64,000 nt of DNA from Eutreptiella sp. 'Long Island Sound 2002' (GCA_964036045.1 OZ038384.1:61973355-62037354); one strand, 5' to 3'. Numbered from the stretch's first letter, positions 12,350 to 23,897 are shown. The notes: generated from the letters alone by a model not told the origin. A program made the numbers and translations.

Positions 12350-12892
12350 ATGTCCGCTGATGCGTTGGGGGGCGGGCAGTGCAGACACGCCACCACTGTC
12401 GCCCTGGCGGCCGACCTCGCCCGCACGTGGGCAGTGGCCATCTTGAGCACAGTACCCTACAGAGAAGGGGTGGCTGCCTCCCTTCCCCTGCAGTACGGCA
12501 CCCACAGGCCGTGGGTCCACACGGTGGACACCGAAGTCATACTCCACCTCTTGCGGCTTGCGGAGCGCGAACGGGCCAGGGGGGTCCTTGCGGGTGCGGC
12601 AGAGGCAGTCAAACAGATGCCCCTAAAACTGCTCCAAGACGGCCTGCGGGTGCGCAGGCGGCATACTGAGCACCCCTTCTTGTTTGCCCGAGCCACCTCC
12701 CACCACAGCAACGCGCTGCTGTACAAGGCGGACTGGGCGGCGTCCAAGGACACAGTCCTGCAGAACACACCGCTGGGCCCCTGCCATGCCCAGCTCATTG
12801 TCGCCGGCAGTGACGGCCACCTCGAGCTGCGGCTCCCCACCATGCGGACGCTTGGCACAGTAGCCCAGCAAGCGCAACTCAGTCACGCGTAG
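12350..12892 (+). pseudogene. RNase H-like segment of the LINE
   Basis: 180 open codons. WVHTVDTEVILHLLRL resembles the block around the third RNase H acidic residue. RATSHHSNALLYKADWAAS resembles the final block (H-x5-N-x3-AD-x-A), where RNase H has His and Asp. The first DGS-type block is not clear. RNase H would remove the RNA template strand. Position before the CCHC knuckle agrees with LINEs that carry RNase H, but the call rests on weak similarity. Confidence 0.45.
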
Positions 12893-13020
12893 ACACATTG
12901 AGGGCACACGCCCCTGGGCACGGCCCACGCCACGGCCTACGTCCACGCCCGGGACCTCACGGCGGCGGCCACCAACCAGCGGGCACTGCGGGCCAGGGAC
13001 GGCCACACACCCGTGCAACG

Positions 13021-13390
13021 CAGGCTCTGAACCCGGACGGAGCGGCTGTCCGGCGTATCCGTCCTCTCCCAGCCATGCCTCCTATGCGGGGGCAGGGAAG
13101 TGACCCCGGTACACATGCACATGGGCTGCACCCACTCACGGCTCCTCTGGCCAAACTTTCGCCAAGCGGTGCAAGAAGCGGCCCGACACCTCCCGCCCGG
13201 GGATAAGGCGCTGTGGGTCGCCTCGTGGCGCTCTGCCGGCGCGGAGTGGACGGAGGTTTTCTGCTCTGGGCTGGTACCGGACGCGGCAGAGGCACGGCTC
13301 CGCATGATTACGCGCTACGACCCGCCGGGGGGGACCTCCGTGGACGAGTTCCTCCAACACATGCTCTGGCTGGGGGACTTTGTGTCATAA
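13021..13390 (+). pseudogene. LINE C-terminal CCHC knuckle and tail
   Basis: The open frame that ends at the TAA at 13388-13390 contains PCLLCGGREVTPVHMHMGC near 13074-13130, a C-x2-C-x8-H-x4-C knuckle typical of the C-terminus of LINE ORF2 proteins. It is followed by about 85 residues rich in Trp and acidic residues. This sets the strand and the end of the LINE coding region. Confidence 0.75.
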
Positions 13391-14262
13391 TATGCTTGGA
13401 ATTGGGTCCTTCGGGTGCATATAAAAAGCTTTTCCTTGTCTTGCACTTCAAAATCAAATTGTTTTAGATATTCTTGATTGCAATCGATCATATTGGCATA
13501 GACAAAGCAGAGGCAACAGCAAGAAGACGAAGTTGTGAACGAACATTGAGCTGGACCAACTGGCTGGTCCAGTAATACAGGTTCACATGCCTAAATAACA
13601 AGAAAATTGATGTAACAATAAATTCTCATCAAAAAGGTAATAAAACCTGTATTTTAGCAACTTTCTGAGTAGTCTATTGAGGTACAGGCCGTATCAAGGT
13701 TACGTAATTCGCTGTCGGTGACCGAAGATGGCAACAGTTGCAACAGGCTATCTGAAGCTTCGAAAAAGCTTCAAAATAGCTTCTAATACATTAGAACCTT
13801 CTAAAAGGCTACAAAACATGATTAAATCTCATTATAAGAATATGGAATGTGATTATTCATGTATGGCTACAAATGTATCCTAGATCTCTGCTCTCTGTGG
13901 TGTACCTAAGAGCCGTAGACTCTAGCGGCAAGCCATAGGCTCGGAATTTAAGCCAAATATGAGCAAGTATCCTAGTGTTCTAGGATCTTGAAGCTCTGAG
14001 AGGTCTAGTAGAGATCCTCCAGAAAGCTTCTGAGAGGCCGAAAATGCTCAAACTGATTACACCCCCTTCCTAAGCTTCATGTACATTCACTAAGAATGTT
14101 CATGACAAGCTGATAATCAAACATAAGGAAAGGTATGGGCATAAGGAACGCTCATATTGAATGTTCTGAGTGTCTAATGTAGTGTCTGAATACCCCCTTC
14201 CTAGAGGTAAAGATATATCCCCACCTAAGAGGGTAAAATTCCTAAGTCCTGAGCATGGTAGG
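13391..14262. other. AT-rich non-coding spacer, probable LINE 3' UTR plus host sequence
   Basis: No open frame of note. Two AATAAA hexamers lie near 13617 and 13638, possible LINE polyadenylation signals. Around 13750-13800 the motif AGCTTC recurs four times at short spacing. The stretch ends where the 5' LTR of element A begins. Confidence 0.5.
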
Positions 14263-16878
14263 TGTTTTGGGATTGACTGGCCTGTGAGGGCCGCCTCTTT
14301 GGACCCCCATGCACACCCTTACAACGTCCCTGAGGTCCCTCCCTTCTTCAGCTGAGATACCAAGTTTCTCCTTGTCTGCAGTTGTTGAAGAATGACTGCA
14401 AGACGATTCGATTCCCGACGTCGTCGTTAATTGCCTTGAGTGGCATCAGGCAATCAGGAATTCCAACAATCTTATGTTGGTGAGCGAATTTCATCAAAAT
14501 TCGATGATTGACTATTATGTGACCACAGGTGCCCGTCGTCGCAGTCAGAAATGACGGTGTCGCCTGTGCCGCGGCTCTGATAAGCCAAATTTGTAAAGTG
14601 AATTTTTGAGAACTGAACGGTGCAACACCCTTGGAGTGTTCTGCAATTTTTTTCTCTTTTTTTTTTTGACATAAGTCGCCGATTTTTCCCGTGAAGAAAA
14701 ATCTCGAAACCCGCTTTCATCCCCGAAGTCTAATAACAAGGGATTGGCGCGTTCAAGCCCCCTAGATTAACCCAATGTGCCTCATGGGCACTATTCATGA
14801 GAATTTGCCCCTATCACCCTCATATTGAAGCCATTGGGTCCCAATTCAATATGCCCAAAGGCTTATACATTTTTGCAAATTTCCAAAAATTGGGCAATCT
14901 CATGTACTTGGCGCCCAAGTACATGTAGAAAAATGTTGAGTTGGTATAATCTCCCTCTTTGCACGCCTTAACACGCGGGTCATATCACTTGCGGTCCACG
15001 GAGCGTGCATATATGTCCATTATAACCCACGTGGCCACATTGTGTGCTTGCATGCCAAAAAACGACTTTCCAAAATGAAGTCGATTTCCAACGCAAGCGA
15101 TTGCATGTGTGTTCAAGGACCAAAGTTACATAAGAATATAGGGATACTTTGGTCCTAGGCCACTAGGTTGGGTATATAAGGCTTTGGTAGGGTTGTTGGG
15201 CAAATATGGGTCATTTCGTGTGCCCATTTGGCGGGTGTACCATACCAAGACAAACCAGCCAGTGGACCCCATATTAAGCGGAGCACTTCTTCTCAAACCC
15301 AAACCAACACTTGAAAGTCTACCCTTCACCCAAGGCCCCATGGAGAGCACACCCGAAGCGATGCGGTGCAAGCAAGGTGTGTTATTTACACTTTTGCATT
15401 TTTCGACGTGCCCACTTGGGGAGCAGCACAAGTAACCTTCAATGGCACCCCAAGTGGACTCCAAGCGTCCAACGGAGGTCCATGGTACCGAGACATAGTG
15501 TGTGAAGGGAATTGCCGGTTGCTCAATTGAAGCCAGATATATTGTAATATATTTGTGGGGATTTCAAGTGCATTTTCCATTTTTTTCATCAATTTTACCA
15601 TTTTTGGGCCGTCATGACGTCAAGTGGCAACCTTGTATCTCAGCGTTGCGCTCAATGGACATCATGACGCAAGTATGTTATGAGAGTACATCCTTCGGTG
15701 CCCAGCATATCTTGATCCCAGCCAATAAATCCTCTTGAACTTGGCACACCCAGGCCACCATGAGGGCAATTTGGGTCAATCCCAAATCATGGGCTCCCTT
15801 GGCGACCCTGCCATCCCCAAATGCAGGGGGGTTTGGTCGACGCCGAAAGGGTATGTCCGACACATAGCACTTGGTTCCAATTTTAGGGCACACCCCGGTC
15901 CGAGTCAGACATGTGCTCCATTTGCCCCCACCACGAGTGTGTGCATTTTTGGCCATATTCTGCCATTTCCTATATTTTAGGCCCGACGAGCACTATGTTC
16001 AGCCTCCCCGTACACGCCGGACTCATGGACCAATGGATCATATATGGTATGTAGCTTATGCACATTGGTCCCCATGACTCACGCACCACGTGGGCGAACC
16101 CAAGCGCACACTCACAAGCAGCGATGCCAAGGTGAGTGTGGACAATTTTGCCATTTTGGCACTTGTGAGTACAATTCCGGCTATCACCATGCCATGGCCA
16201 ATGGAGATCTTTCGGAGCCAAGTACATGTGGGCCCACATTGATCTCCCACTGGGTCCCAAACCGAACGTTGAGTCCCGTATCCAAGCCATCATGGAGGAA
16301 TACCCTTGGGGATACTTTCAATTTTGGCTCATTTCTGGGTATGCCAAAACACCCCTTTTTCCGGACCCCAATTTCAGCCCTCCATGTGGTCGATTGGCGG
16401 CCCCATATCTTTATGCCCATGAGGAGCCGGGACCTCATTTTAAGTCTTTCACTTAGATATGAGTCTTAGGTCCTGCCTCCCATCCCATGAGCGATGGGTC
16501 CCGCCTTGGCTGCCCGGGGCACGCATGGTAATTACCTCAATTCTGCCTATTTTTGGCCATTTGTGAGGTCTCTAGTGCACCCCTATGGACGCCCCCTTGG
16601 ATGCACTATTGGTGGGTGTTTCAGGCCTAAGTCCTGAGTGCCCATGGCTCCCTTGCTTTCGCTGTGAAACCTGCGTGCAGTCCATTAGGACATGTTATTG
16701 TAAAATAGAATTGCTGAATTCGTGTGTTTTGAGGGCACTTCCCGACTCTATATTCCCATACCCAATGGAGAGCGGAAACTGCCCATTTGCATGTGGGTCA
16801 GGTATGAAGTCTTGTGTTCATATTTGTCCATTGCTCTTCCCTTCGTCTGAGGGGACGTTTATTTCTTATTTGTATTTT
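14263..16878 (+). repeat. Element A 5' LTR, left part
   Basis: Starts TGTTTTGGG; matches 59352-61972 along its whole length and 40647-41119 over its first 470 bp. A TATA box lies about 910 bp in. The LTR is interrupted after 16878 by the 907-bp-LTR element and continues at 19479. Confidence 0.85.
15173..15180 (+). promoter_or_regulatory. TATA box of the element A LTR
   Basis: TATATAAG in the context CTAGG-x6-TATATAAGGCTT, preserved in the other LTR copy at 60259-60266 although the flanks have diverged. It probably marks the U3/R boundary region, leaving about 1.8 kb of R-U5. Confidence 0.6.
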
Positions 16879-17785
16879 TGAAGCGGTAGGGTGGCCTCCA
16901 GCCTACCCGCTGGCGCCAGAGTGATAGTGGTGCTTGGGGATGCTGAATTTCAGCATCTCCCATTGACATCTCACTGATTTCTTGGGAAATTCTTGTAAAA
17001 TACCCCAGAAATCGTCATTTTTGGGCTGGCGCCGACCTTCGTCGCCTGCACGTCGCAGCCCCAGATCGAAGCTCTATTTCTTGATTTAGGAGGATTTTAA
17101 TCAATTTTATTATTGATCTATCGTTTTCAGAATTATACAAATGAGCCGTGACCATTTTTGCGGCATTCCGGGAGGGTCAATTTTTGACGAAATTGGTCAC
17201 GTAAAAGATTTTTCCAGAAAACCCTGGGGCGATCCCAGGAATCAGCCAGGCGCCCAAGGCGTGGCCCAACAGTGGACCTCTTCATTTATAATATGAACTG
17301 GGAAAGAGACGTGTTGTGTCGGCTACACGACGCGTTGGGGGGAGACACGCGAAAAGAGTGTTTTCGACTCAAAAAACACTATATTGCACTGTTTTTCGCC
17401 CAAAAACCACTGTTTGGTCCAGTTTGGGCAGGATCTCAGTGGAGATCCTGATGGCGACGACTCGTAGCCGTCAGTTTTTCTGATGGAGGCGACACCGCCG
17501 CCTTCATTTCGTCCTCTTTTCTAAGCTTTTTTACCCTTTAGATGTGATACATGTACATAATACTAGTCTACATGTCTCCTTTGTCTACATATACCTTCAT
17601 CTCTTGCCTAGGACGCCAGATTGTGTCATGGCCGAGGCAAGGATCACAGAATTCTTTGGGGAAACTCAAACTGATGGTACTTCAGCACAAATTTCAAGAG
17701 GAATTCTTGGATTTTCATGGGATTGGGGTTGTGCATGCCAGGGGAAGATTGGAGGTGTCACCGTGCCCGGGCCCCAACGTCTTCA
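16879..17785 (+). repeat. 5' LTR (907 bp) of the nested element
   Basis: Starts TGAAGCGG, ends CGTCTTCA. Contains near its start an inverted repeat (AGCGGTAGG ... CCTACCCGCT) and the near-perfect hairpin GATGCTGAA-T-TTCAGCATC at about 16939, both preserved in the other LTR. A TATA-like ATTTATAATATG lies near 17284. Confidence 0.88.
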
Positions 17786-18571
17786 AAAGAATTCTGCCAA
17801 CGCCAAGGCCACGCCAAGGCGGTGTGACGGCCTGCGGACGACGACGACGCCCAGACTGCAGGAGAATTGTCGACGACGTCGACATCTGCAGGAGCTAAGG
17901 TCCAGGGCATCAACATGATGAAGGAGGAAATCCTTGACTCCTACGATGGGTAGAAGACCCTATGGAGCCCCCAAGTCTATCCCTCCTCTGGGCGACAACC
18001 ACAGCGAAGACGACGCCATCTGCGAACCACCACAACCTGGAAGAGGTTGCAGGCGCGTTCATTCGTCGCCTCTGGTTGGTAACCAACCCTAAACAGGCGC
18101 GGGGCGCCTTGGGTAGGAAATGACCCTAAATGCACCAAGTCAGGCGCGTTAATTCGTCGCCTTGGGTTGGCAGCCAACCCTAAACAGGCGCGGGGCGCCT
18201 TGGGTAGGAAATAACCCTAAATGCAGGCGCGAGGAATTCGTCGCCTTGGGTTTGTAAAGGACCCTAAATAATTTTTTCATTTGAATTTCTTGAATTACTA
18301 GTTTTCCATGCCAATGGAGAAAAAGGGCCAAATTGCATATTTCAGCACCTCCAGGCAGGTCCAGAGAGGCTGCAGCGCCTCTGTTCATGTAACTACAGGC
18401 CACAGGGAGTGCCAGGGACCATTGCTGTTGCCTGGGGGGCATTTGCCCTATGAATTTTAATATAAAAAGGCCCTAAAAACCCATGTTTTTACCACATGGG
18501 TCACCAAGACCCAAGCATCCCTCTTGGACTTGCCTTCCTTTGGATGTAGGCAAGACTTCTAAGGAGTGGGG
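17786..18571 (+). other. Interior of the nested element, with short tandem repeats
   Basis: No gag or pol similarity. From about 18045 to 18270, units of the type AATTCGTCGCCTTGGGTTGG with CCAACCCTAAACAGGCGCGG and CCTTGGGTAGGAAAT repeat about three times, giving alternating complementary blocks (CCTTGGGTT / AACCCTAA). A TGG-type PBS next to the 5' LTR is not apparent. Confidence 0.7.
18561..18571 (+). other. Polypurine tract of the nested element
   Basis: AAGGAGTGGGG directly abuts the TG that opens the 3' LTR. This is the expected position for plus-strand priming and it fixes the element's orientation. Confidence 0.75.
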
Positions 18572-19478
18572 TGAAGCGGTAGGGTGGCCTGCACCCTACC
18601 CGCTGGCGCCACAGTGATAGTGGTGCTTGGGGATGCTGAATTTCAGCATCTCCCATTGAGATCTCACTGATTTCGTGGGGAATTCTTGTAAAATACCCCA
18701 GAAATCGTCATTTTTGGGCTGGCGCCGACCTTCGTCGCCTGCGCGTCGCAGCCCCAGATCGAAGCTCTATTTCTCGATTTACGAAAGTTTTTATCAATTT
18801 TATTATTGATTCATCGTTTTCAGAATTATAGAAATGAGCCGTGACCTTTTTTGCGGCATTCCGGGAGGGTCAATTTTTGACGAAATTGGTCACGTAAAAG
18901 ATTTTTCCAGAAAACCCTGAGGCGATCCCAGGAATCAGCCAGGCGCCCAAGGCGTGGCCCGACAGTGGCCCTCTTCATTTATAATATGAATTGGGAAAGA
19001 GACGCGTGGTGTCGGCTACACGACGCGTTGGGGGGAGACACGCGAAAAGAGTGTTTTCGACTCAAAAAACACTACATTTCACTGTTTTTCGCCCAAAAAC
19101 CACTGTTTGGTCCAGTTTTGGCAGGATCTCAGTGGAGATCCTGATGGCGACGACTCGTAGCCGTCAGTTTTTCTGATGGCGGCGACGCCGCCGCCTTCAT
19201 TTCGTCCTCTTTTCTAAGCTATTTTATAGTTTAGATGTGATACATGTACATAATACTAGTCTACATGTCTCCTTTGTCTACATATACCTTCATCTCTTGC
19301 CTAGGACGCCAGATTGTGTCATGGCTGAGGCAAGGATCACAGAATTCTTTGGGGAAATCCAAACTGATGGTACTTCAGCACGAATTTCAAGAGGAATTCT
19401 TGGATATTCATGGGATTGGGGTTGTGCATGCCAAGGGAAGCTTGGAGGTGTCACCGTGCCCACCCCCGAACCTCTTCA
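18572..19478 (+). repeat. 3' LTR (907 bp) of the nested element
   Basis: Same length as the 5' LTR and mostly identical by eye; examples of differences lie near 18778-18792 and at the terminal 25 bp. The divergence implies an insertion of moderate age, younger than element A. Confidence 0.88.
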
Positions 19479-19611
19479 TTGTTGTTGATACTTGGATTGA
19501 GATTCAAGTGTGGACTTCTTGCTCTTGTTGCATTGCTGTGTCATGGGGCTGATCCAAGGGTGACCAGGACAAGGCCATCCTTCCCTTACGAAGAAAGAGT
19601 CCAGGGGTACA
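19479..19611 (+). repeat. Element A 5' LTR, right part
   Basis: Resumes the LTR after the nested insertion (TTGTTGTTGATACTTGGATT), matching 61973-62095, and ends GGGGTACA. The CA end is followed by a three-base spacer and the PBS. Confidence 0.85.
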
Positions 19612-19614
19612 ACT

Positions 19615-19626
19615 TGGTAGCAGAGG
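19615..19626 (+). other. Primer-binding site of element A
   Basis: TGGTAGCAGAGG lies three bases after the LTR's terminal CA. It is the exact complement of the 3' end CCTCTGCTACCA of an animal-type initiator tRNA-Met. Minus-strand cDNA synthesis would start here. Element X has the same twelve bases. Confidence 0.8.
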
Positions 19627-19725
19627 CAGTTCGTTGCTCCTCTAGCACCCAGAGTACAAGAGAAGCTCAACAGCAACCAGCAGAGCAGAAGAACAACAAG
19701 AAGAACAACAACAAGATCTATCGTC

Positions 19726-22700
19726 ATGGACGACTCCAACCAGCCCACTGTTGAGGACCTGAACGTCATTGGCGAGACGGGACGGACACCACTAAGGACA
19801 CGCGTCAGTTTCATGGGTGGGCATCCGTCCGACTCATCTTCCGACAAGCATATGCCCAGCCCGATGCTGAGGTTGACCTACAGCAACCCGCAGGCTGCAG
19901 GTGCGTTGGTAGGGCCTACGTATAGGTCCCTGACTACGCAACAGTACCCGGCAAATAAGCCGCGGATGGAATAATGCTTCGGCAGGTCAACCTGGGCCCA
20001 GGCAGACCCCAACAAAAGCCGAATGATGGATGCCGTCGAGTGGACGGCGATTGATGGCAGCCGAGTATGCCGAGTACGCGTTGTGGACTTCCAGATGGAC
20101 GCCTCCCTGGCAATGGCCTAACTATGGGACCTGACGGAGACCTTCGCCGGGTATCGGGCCACCGTGGAGGAGATCACCAACGAGACCATCATTGCCATCC
20201 ATCAGCTACGCCAGCTGAAGGATGGGGTCCGGCAAACCACCATGCAATCATTGGATTTGCATTGGTCTGAAGGACATCGACTTCATCTCCGAGTTGCCGA
20301 ATTGAAGGACCATGTGCAGAAGGTGATGCGTCGCGTTGAGACGCTATCTGGAGCCCAAGCCCCTGGATGCGCTGGCCCGGACAACCGGATGGACTTTATG
20401 GAGAATCAACTGGATGTCCTGAAGTCCGGTGTGGCCACCCTGGAACAGGAGATCGCCGGCCTATTCCAGGCGCAAGGGGATCACCTACATGGCCTAGGAG
20501 AAGTTCAGGCCGGAGTGCAGTCCATCAACGCCAAGGCGGACCAAGCCTACGTAGCGGTCAGAGCGGCGTCCGATCAGCTGAAAGCGATCAGCAACCGGAT
20601 GGACCAAACCGCCGCAAGCGTAGTGGCACAAGCGGAACAACTCCAGCTGCAAATGGAAGAGATCAAGGCCATAGAGACTCGGTTGAGTCGACTAGAGGCC
20701 TTGGGTGCCACCAACGAAGCAGCGGGGAACGCTGATCCCAGCCAGGTCAATGTGTTGCTGGAGTCCGTGGCCAGACTTCAACACGAACAGGCACAGTACA
20801 AGGGGACCACCACCAACATGCAGCGGCTTCAGGAGGAAGTCCTCAGAGAAACTCAAGACCAGGTCCCTCAACTGGGAATGAGGATCCTGAAAACTGAAGA
20901 AGACTCAAGAGGACTGAAGACTCTAGACCATCTTGGTCAGATAGAAGCGCGGGTACAAGCGTTAGAGGACCTGGCGAAGAAAACTGAAGGCCCGAAGACA
21001 TCTCCAGCCCCAGGTCCGCCCGAAGGCTTTGATCGAAATGCCATAGCTCATCTGGAAAGAGAGCTACTGCAGGTCAAGTCGTATTTTGAGGGGCAAATAA
21101 GCACGCTCGGGCAAAATATGGATGCCGTGATGGCCGGACTGCGGGAGGAACACCTCAGGCCCAGGAGAGTTAGCCCGATGGACCGACGTAATGACCCTGA
21201 CAGACCCGAAACGGCCCCGCGAGGACCTTTTGGGGGATGTGTCCCCAAACCCTCACGGGCGTCCCAGGCAGGGCCAAGCAACCCGTTCTTGTATCCACGA
21301 CGGGACAGGCCTGATGGTCGCCATTATGAGACGCCTCGATACGATGGAGTCTCAGACCATTGGGTACCAACCCATGATGGCATGCCACCGAGGGGAACCC
21401 GAGATCCCAATGCCGATTACAGGCATTGTCGGGGAATGGATCTCAGGTGTTTTGATGACGAGGGTAAGCTTGAGCCGGGGGCAATTGAACATTTCCCGCA
21501 GGGCGAAGAACTGCCCAAGATTGAACCCATTATGGGTCTCTTGAGAGGCTTTGCGTTTTCAGAGGCGCCTACGCCGTCAGGGCCATCACTAACCCCCACT
21601 CCTGTGGATGTGTATCCCGGTGGAGGTGGAATTCCTTGGTATGGCCCGGGGGTGTATAACACCACGGCCACGCCCCTACTGGACCCCCGTGCCCTGAAGG
21701 AAGTACAAGTCTGGGACGTTGTTCCCACTTGGGACGGCGACGGGGTTAAGGCACGGGACTGGGTCCTGTCCTACGCCAGGTGGGAGCGAGACGTGGGGGT
21801 CGCGCTTGGCGAAGGAAAGCTTATCAAAACGCTTTTGGGAGCAATCCTGAAAGACGCTGCGGACCCGATCGAAAAGAGGGTGATCCGTAGGAACCTGAGC
21901 TTTGCCCAAGTGAAGGAGGATGTTTGGCGAAACGTCAACTGCCGGGTGAACAGATATGTTCCCGACCATGTTTTCCATGCGCTAACCGTTGCTAAGAACT
22001 GTTCGGCAGGTGACCTCTCCAACTTCATGGAGGATTTCATTTACTGGGATAGTCAAGTACGGGAGGGGGTTACATTTGGTCATGCCCGACAAAGAATCTT
22101 GGACGCTTTGATACACCATAACGGCCTCATTTATGAAATTTATAATGAGGAGAACAAGTCCGGAGGACTTGAATTCACCTACCTCACCTTGTACCTTTTC
22201 TGCCAAGCGGAAATCAGACAGAAAGACGCTGTCAAGCGTAATCAGGATTTCCAGAAATGGCGATCCTTGCCCTTGGATAAGCGCTCCAATGTGGCATCCT
22301 TGACTTTCATTGGTGCCCAGCCTGTGAAGGAACAGGTGAATGGGATTTGGGAGTCGGAGGCTCCGCCTAGCGCGAATGATTCCCAGGTTTTTGAACCACC
22401 TGACGAGTGGGATGAATGGTATGCGAACGCCATAGGACAACCAGTTGTCCCCAAGAAAGGGCCTAAATGTCCTTTTTGTGGTTTTTCAGGGCATACAGAG
22501 GATAATTGTTGGAAAAAACACCCACACTTCCGAAAGCCGTTGATTTTCAAAACCAGCAAGCCCAAGTCAGGCACAGGACGAGGGAACCCGACGCTCAAGG
22601 GCACAGGTTCGCCCAAGGAATGCTTCCATTGCAAAATGACAGGCCACCTGGTGGATCAGTGCTGGAAGAAGCACCCCCACCTCAAGGCTGAATTTGAAGC

Positions 22701-22731
22701 GAAGAGAGGGGCAAAACGGACCAAGTTCTAG
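19726..22731 (+). pseudogene. gag: Element A gag with two CCHC knuckles, two in-frame TAA stops
   Basis: One frame of about 1001 codons from MDDSNQPTVEDL to RTKF-stop, broken only by TAA codons at 19972 and 20119. The N-terminal part is Ser/Pro-rich. Residues from about 150 to 450 form long coiled-coil heptads (LDVLKSGVATLEQEIAGL, MEEIKAIETRLSRLEAL). The next part is Pro/Gly/Arg-rich. A capsid-like helical region begins near VQVWDVVPTWDGDGVKARDW. Two zinc knuckles follow, C-x2-C-x4-H-x4-C, at residues 915-928 (CPFCGFSGHTEDNC) and 966-979 (CFHCKMTGHLVDQC). Gag packages the RNA and forms the particle. The size is two to three times a usual Ty3/gypsy gag because of the coiled coil. The first ATG after the PBS leader was chosen as start. 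Confidence 0.85.
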
Positions 22732-23087
22732 GGGCGTCAGCGGCCTCTTAGCCCACGCAAACTGCACCCCCCTTTTGGAAGAGAAGGACCTAAAAAAGGA
22801 CCGCCTGAAAAACTATTTGTTTTGGACATTTGCAACACATATGACCCAGATACCACCAAAAAAACACAATTTTACCCAATTTGCTGCTTTTTTCCACTTT
22901 TTGTTTTTTAAAATAAATTATTTTTTTGTCTGATTTGAAGGGTGTGTTTTACCAATCTTGTTGTTTTTGTATTTCAAAACCCAACTGGTGTGTGCCTGTT
23001 CGGGAGCTCATTTTCAAAAATGACATTCTGCAGGTCTCCAGTTGCACCTATGTTTGTCATGCAAAATAAATTGCTTTTTTATGTCCC

Positions 23088-23113
23088 TGAGTGCGCGAGG
23101 CCTCGCGCACTCA
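23088..23113. repeat. Palindrome copy 1 (26 bp, perfect)
   Basis: TGAGTGCGCGAGG is followed directly by its exact reverse complement, giving a loop-free palindrome centred on AGGCCT. Confidence 0.9.
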
Positions 23114-23245
23114 AGGTCATGGAAACAATTGTGTAAGAAGGGAACAAAAACAAGACAGGAAGCACACAGCATACAAACACTGAAATAAAAGCTCGACAAA
23201 AATGTACAAGGCCTTAAGGGCATATAATTGCATTCGCGTCGAAGG

Positions 23246-23271
23246 CGAGTGCACGAGGCCTCGCGCACACA
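23246..23271. repeat. Palindrome copy 2 (imperfect)
   Basis: Same palindrome with one base change in the left arm (GTGCACGAGG for GTGCGCGAGG) and shorter outer arms. Confidence 0.85.
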
Positions 23272-23312
23272 TGACTGCAAAAACCAGGAGAAACACTTGG
23301 GTTAATGGTGGC

Positions 23313-23757
23313 TTACTTCTTCTTCGGTCCGGCAACCTTAGACAACCTTGAACCCATGCTTCTTGCCACCGCACTTGTCCCACTTGGAGACGCAACGGTA
23401 CCACGAGACGGCTGGGCACCAGAACGCGAGGGCGGCTTGAGCTCTGCACTAGCAGTGGCTGCATTCTTCGCTTTCTTCTTCGCGATCACAGCGATCCTTA
23501 AAAACAATGTGTTTCAAAACATCTGGCTTTTTCCTGTCGTCATTTCTGGTGCGCGTGCTGCCGCCGCAGATTGTATTTGGTGTCTGCGTGCGCTCCGTTC
23601 CCAGTAACTGAAAACCGCTTTCGCAACCACAATTTCCTATTCTGTTTCCTTTTGTAAACCCAGTTGGAAAAAAAACCATATCTATCGGGCAGCGAAGGCT
23701 ACGGCCGCTATTAGAACCGGACACGTCTGCCATTGAGTGGCTGTTGGAAAAAAGCAA
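23313..23757 (-). other. Minus-strand coding-like segment inside the TIR block
   Basis: Two overlapping minus-strand frames look protein-like. One (23449-23757) includes a start MADVSGSNSGRSL and runs to KKPDVLKHIVFKDRC. The other (23313-23507) reads VIAKKKAKNAATASAEL and ends SRLSKVAGPKKK-stop, a plausible basic C-terminus. A one-base shift or a short intron near 23480 would join them. Orientation is opposite to the host element. It may be a captured host-gene fragment, but I recognise no family and cannot rule out chance frames. Confidence 0.25.
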
Positions 23758-23897
23758 ATCATTCCCCTGATCCCCTGAAAAATATGACTAAGGTTACCGA
23801 TGTATAATCGACTGTCACAGGTGGTAGCCGTGAAAGGGAATGTAAATACCGGCGTGCCTGACCTGACCTGCCTGCTTTTTCATTTTCTTCCCTCGTT

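Larger units (their letters stand above)
6780..13660 (+). mobile_element. Decayed APE-type non-LTR retrotransposon (LINE)
   Basis: GC-rich coding block with the domain order of APE-clade LINEs: a zinc-finger ORF, AP endonuclease, reverse transcriptase, RNase H-like segment and C-terminal CCHC knuckle. Frames are interrupted by many stops and shifts, so the copy is dead. The 5' boundary is uncertain (the tandem repeats at 6410 may belong to it). The 3' boundary is set loosely after AATAAA-like signals near 13617 and 13638; no clear poly-A or simple-repeat tail is visible. Base composition drops sharply to AT-rich after 13390. I cannot name the clade; an RNase H with an APE endonuclease fits I- or Tad-like groups. 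Confidence 0.8.
16879..19478 (+). mobile_element. Non-autonomous LTR retrotransposon nested in A's 5' LTR
   Basis: Two direct repeats of exactly 907 bp (16879-17785 and 18572-19478), each starting TGAAG and ending CTTCA, flank a 786-bp interior without a convincing ORF. The purine run AAGGAGTGGGG sits directly before the 3' LTR. The uninterrupted target is present at 61965-61985 in the other LTR copy of A (TTTGTATTATTGTTGATAC), which proves an insertion. No exact 4-6 bp target duplication is visible. It resembles LARD/TRIM-type elements, mobilised in trans by an autonomous partner. Strand is taken from the PPT. Confidence 0.88.
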
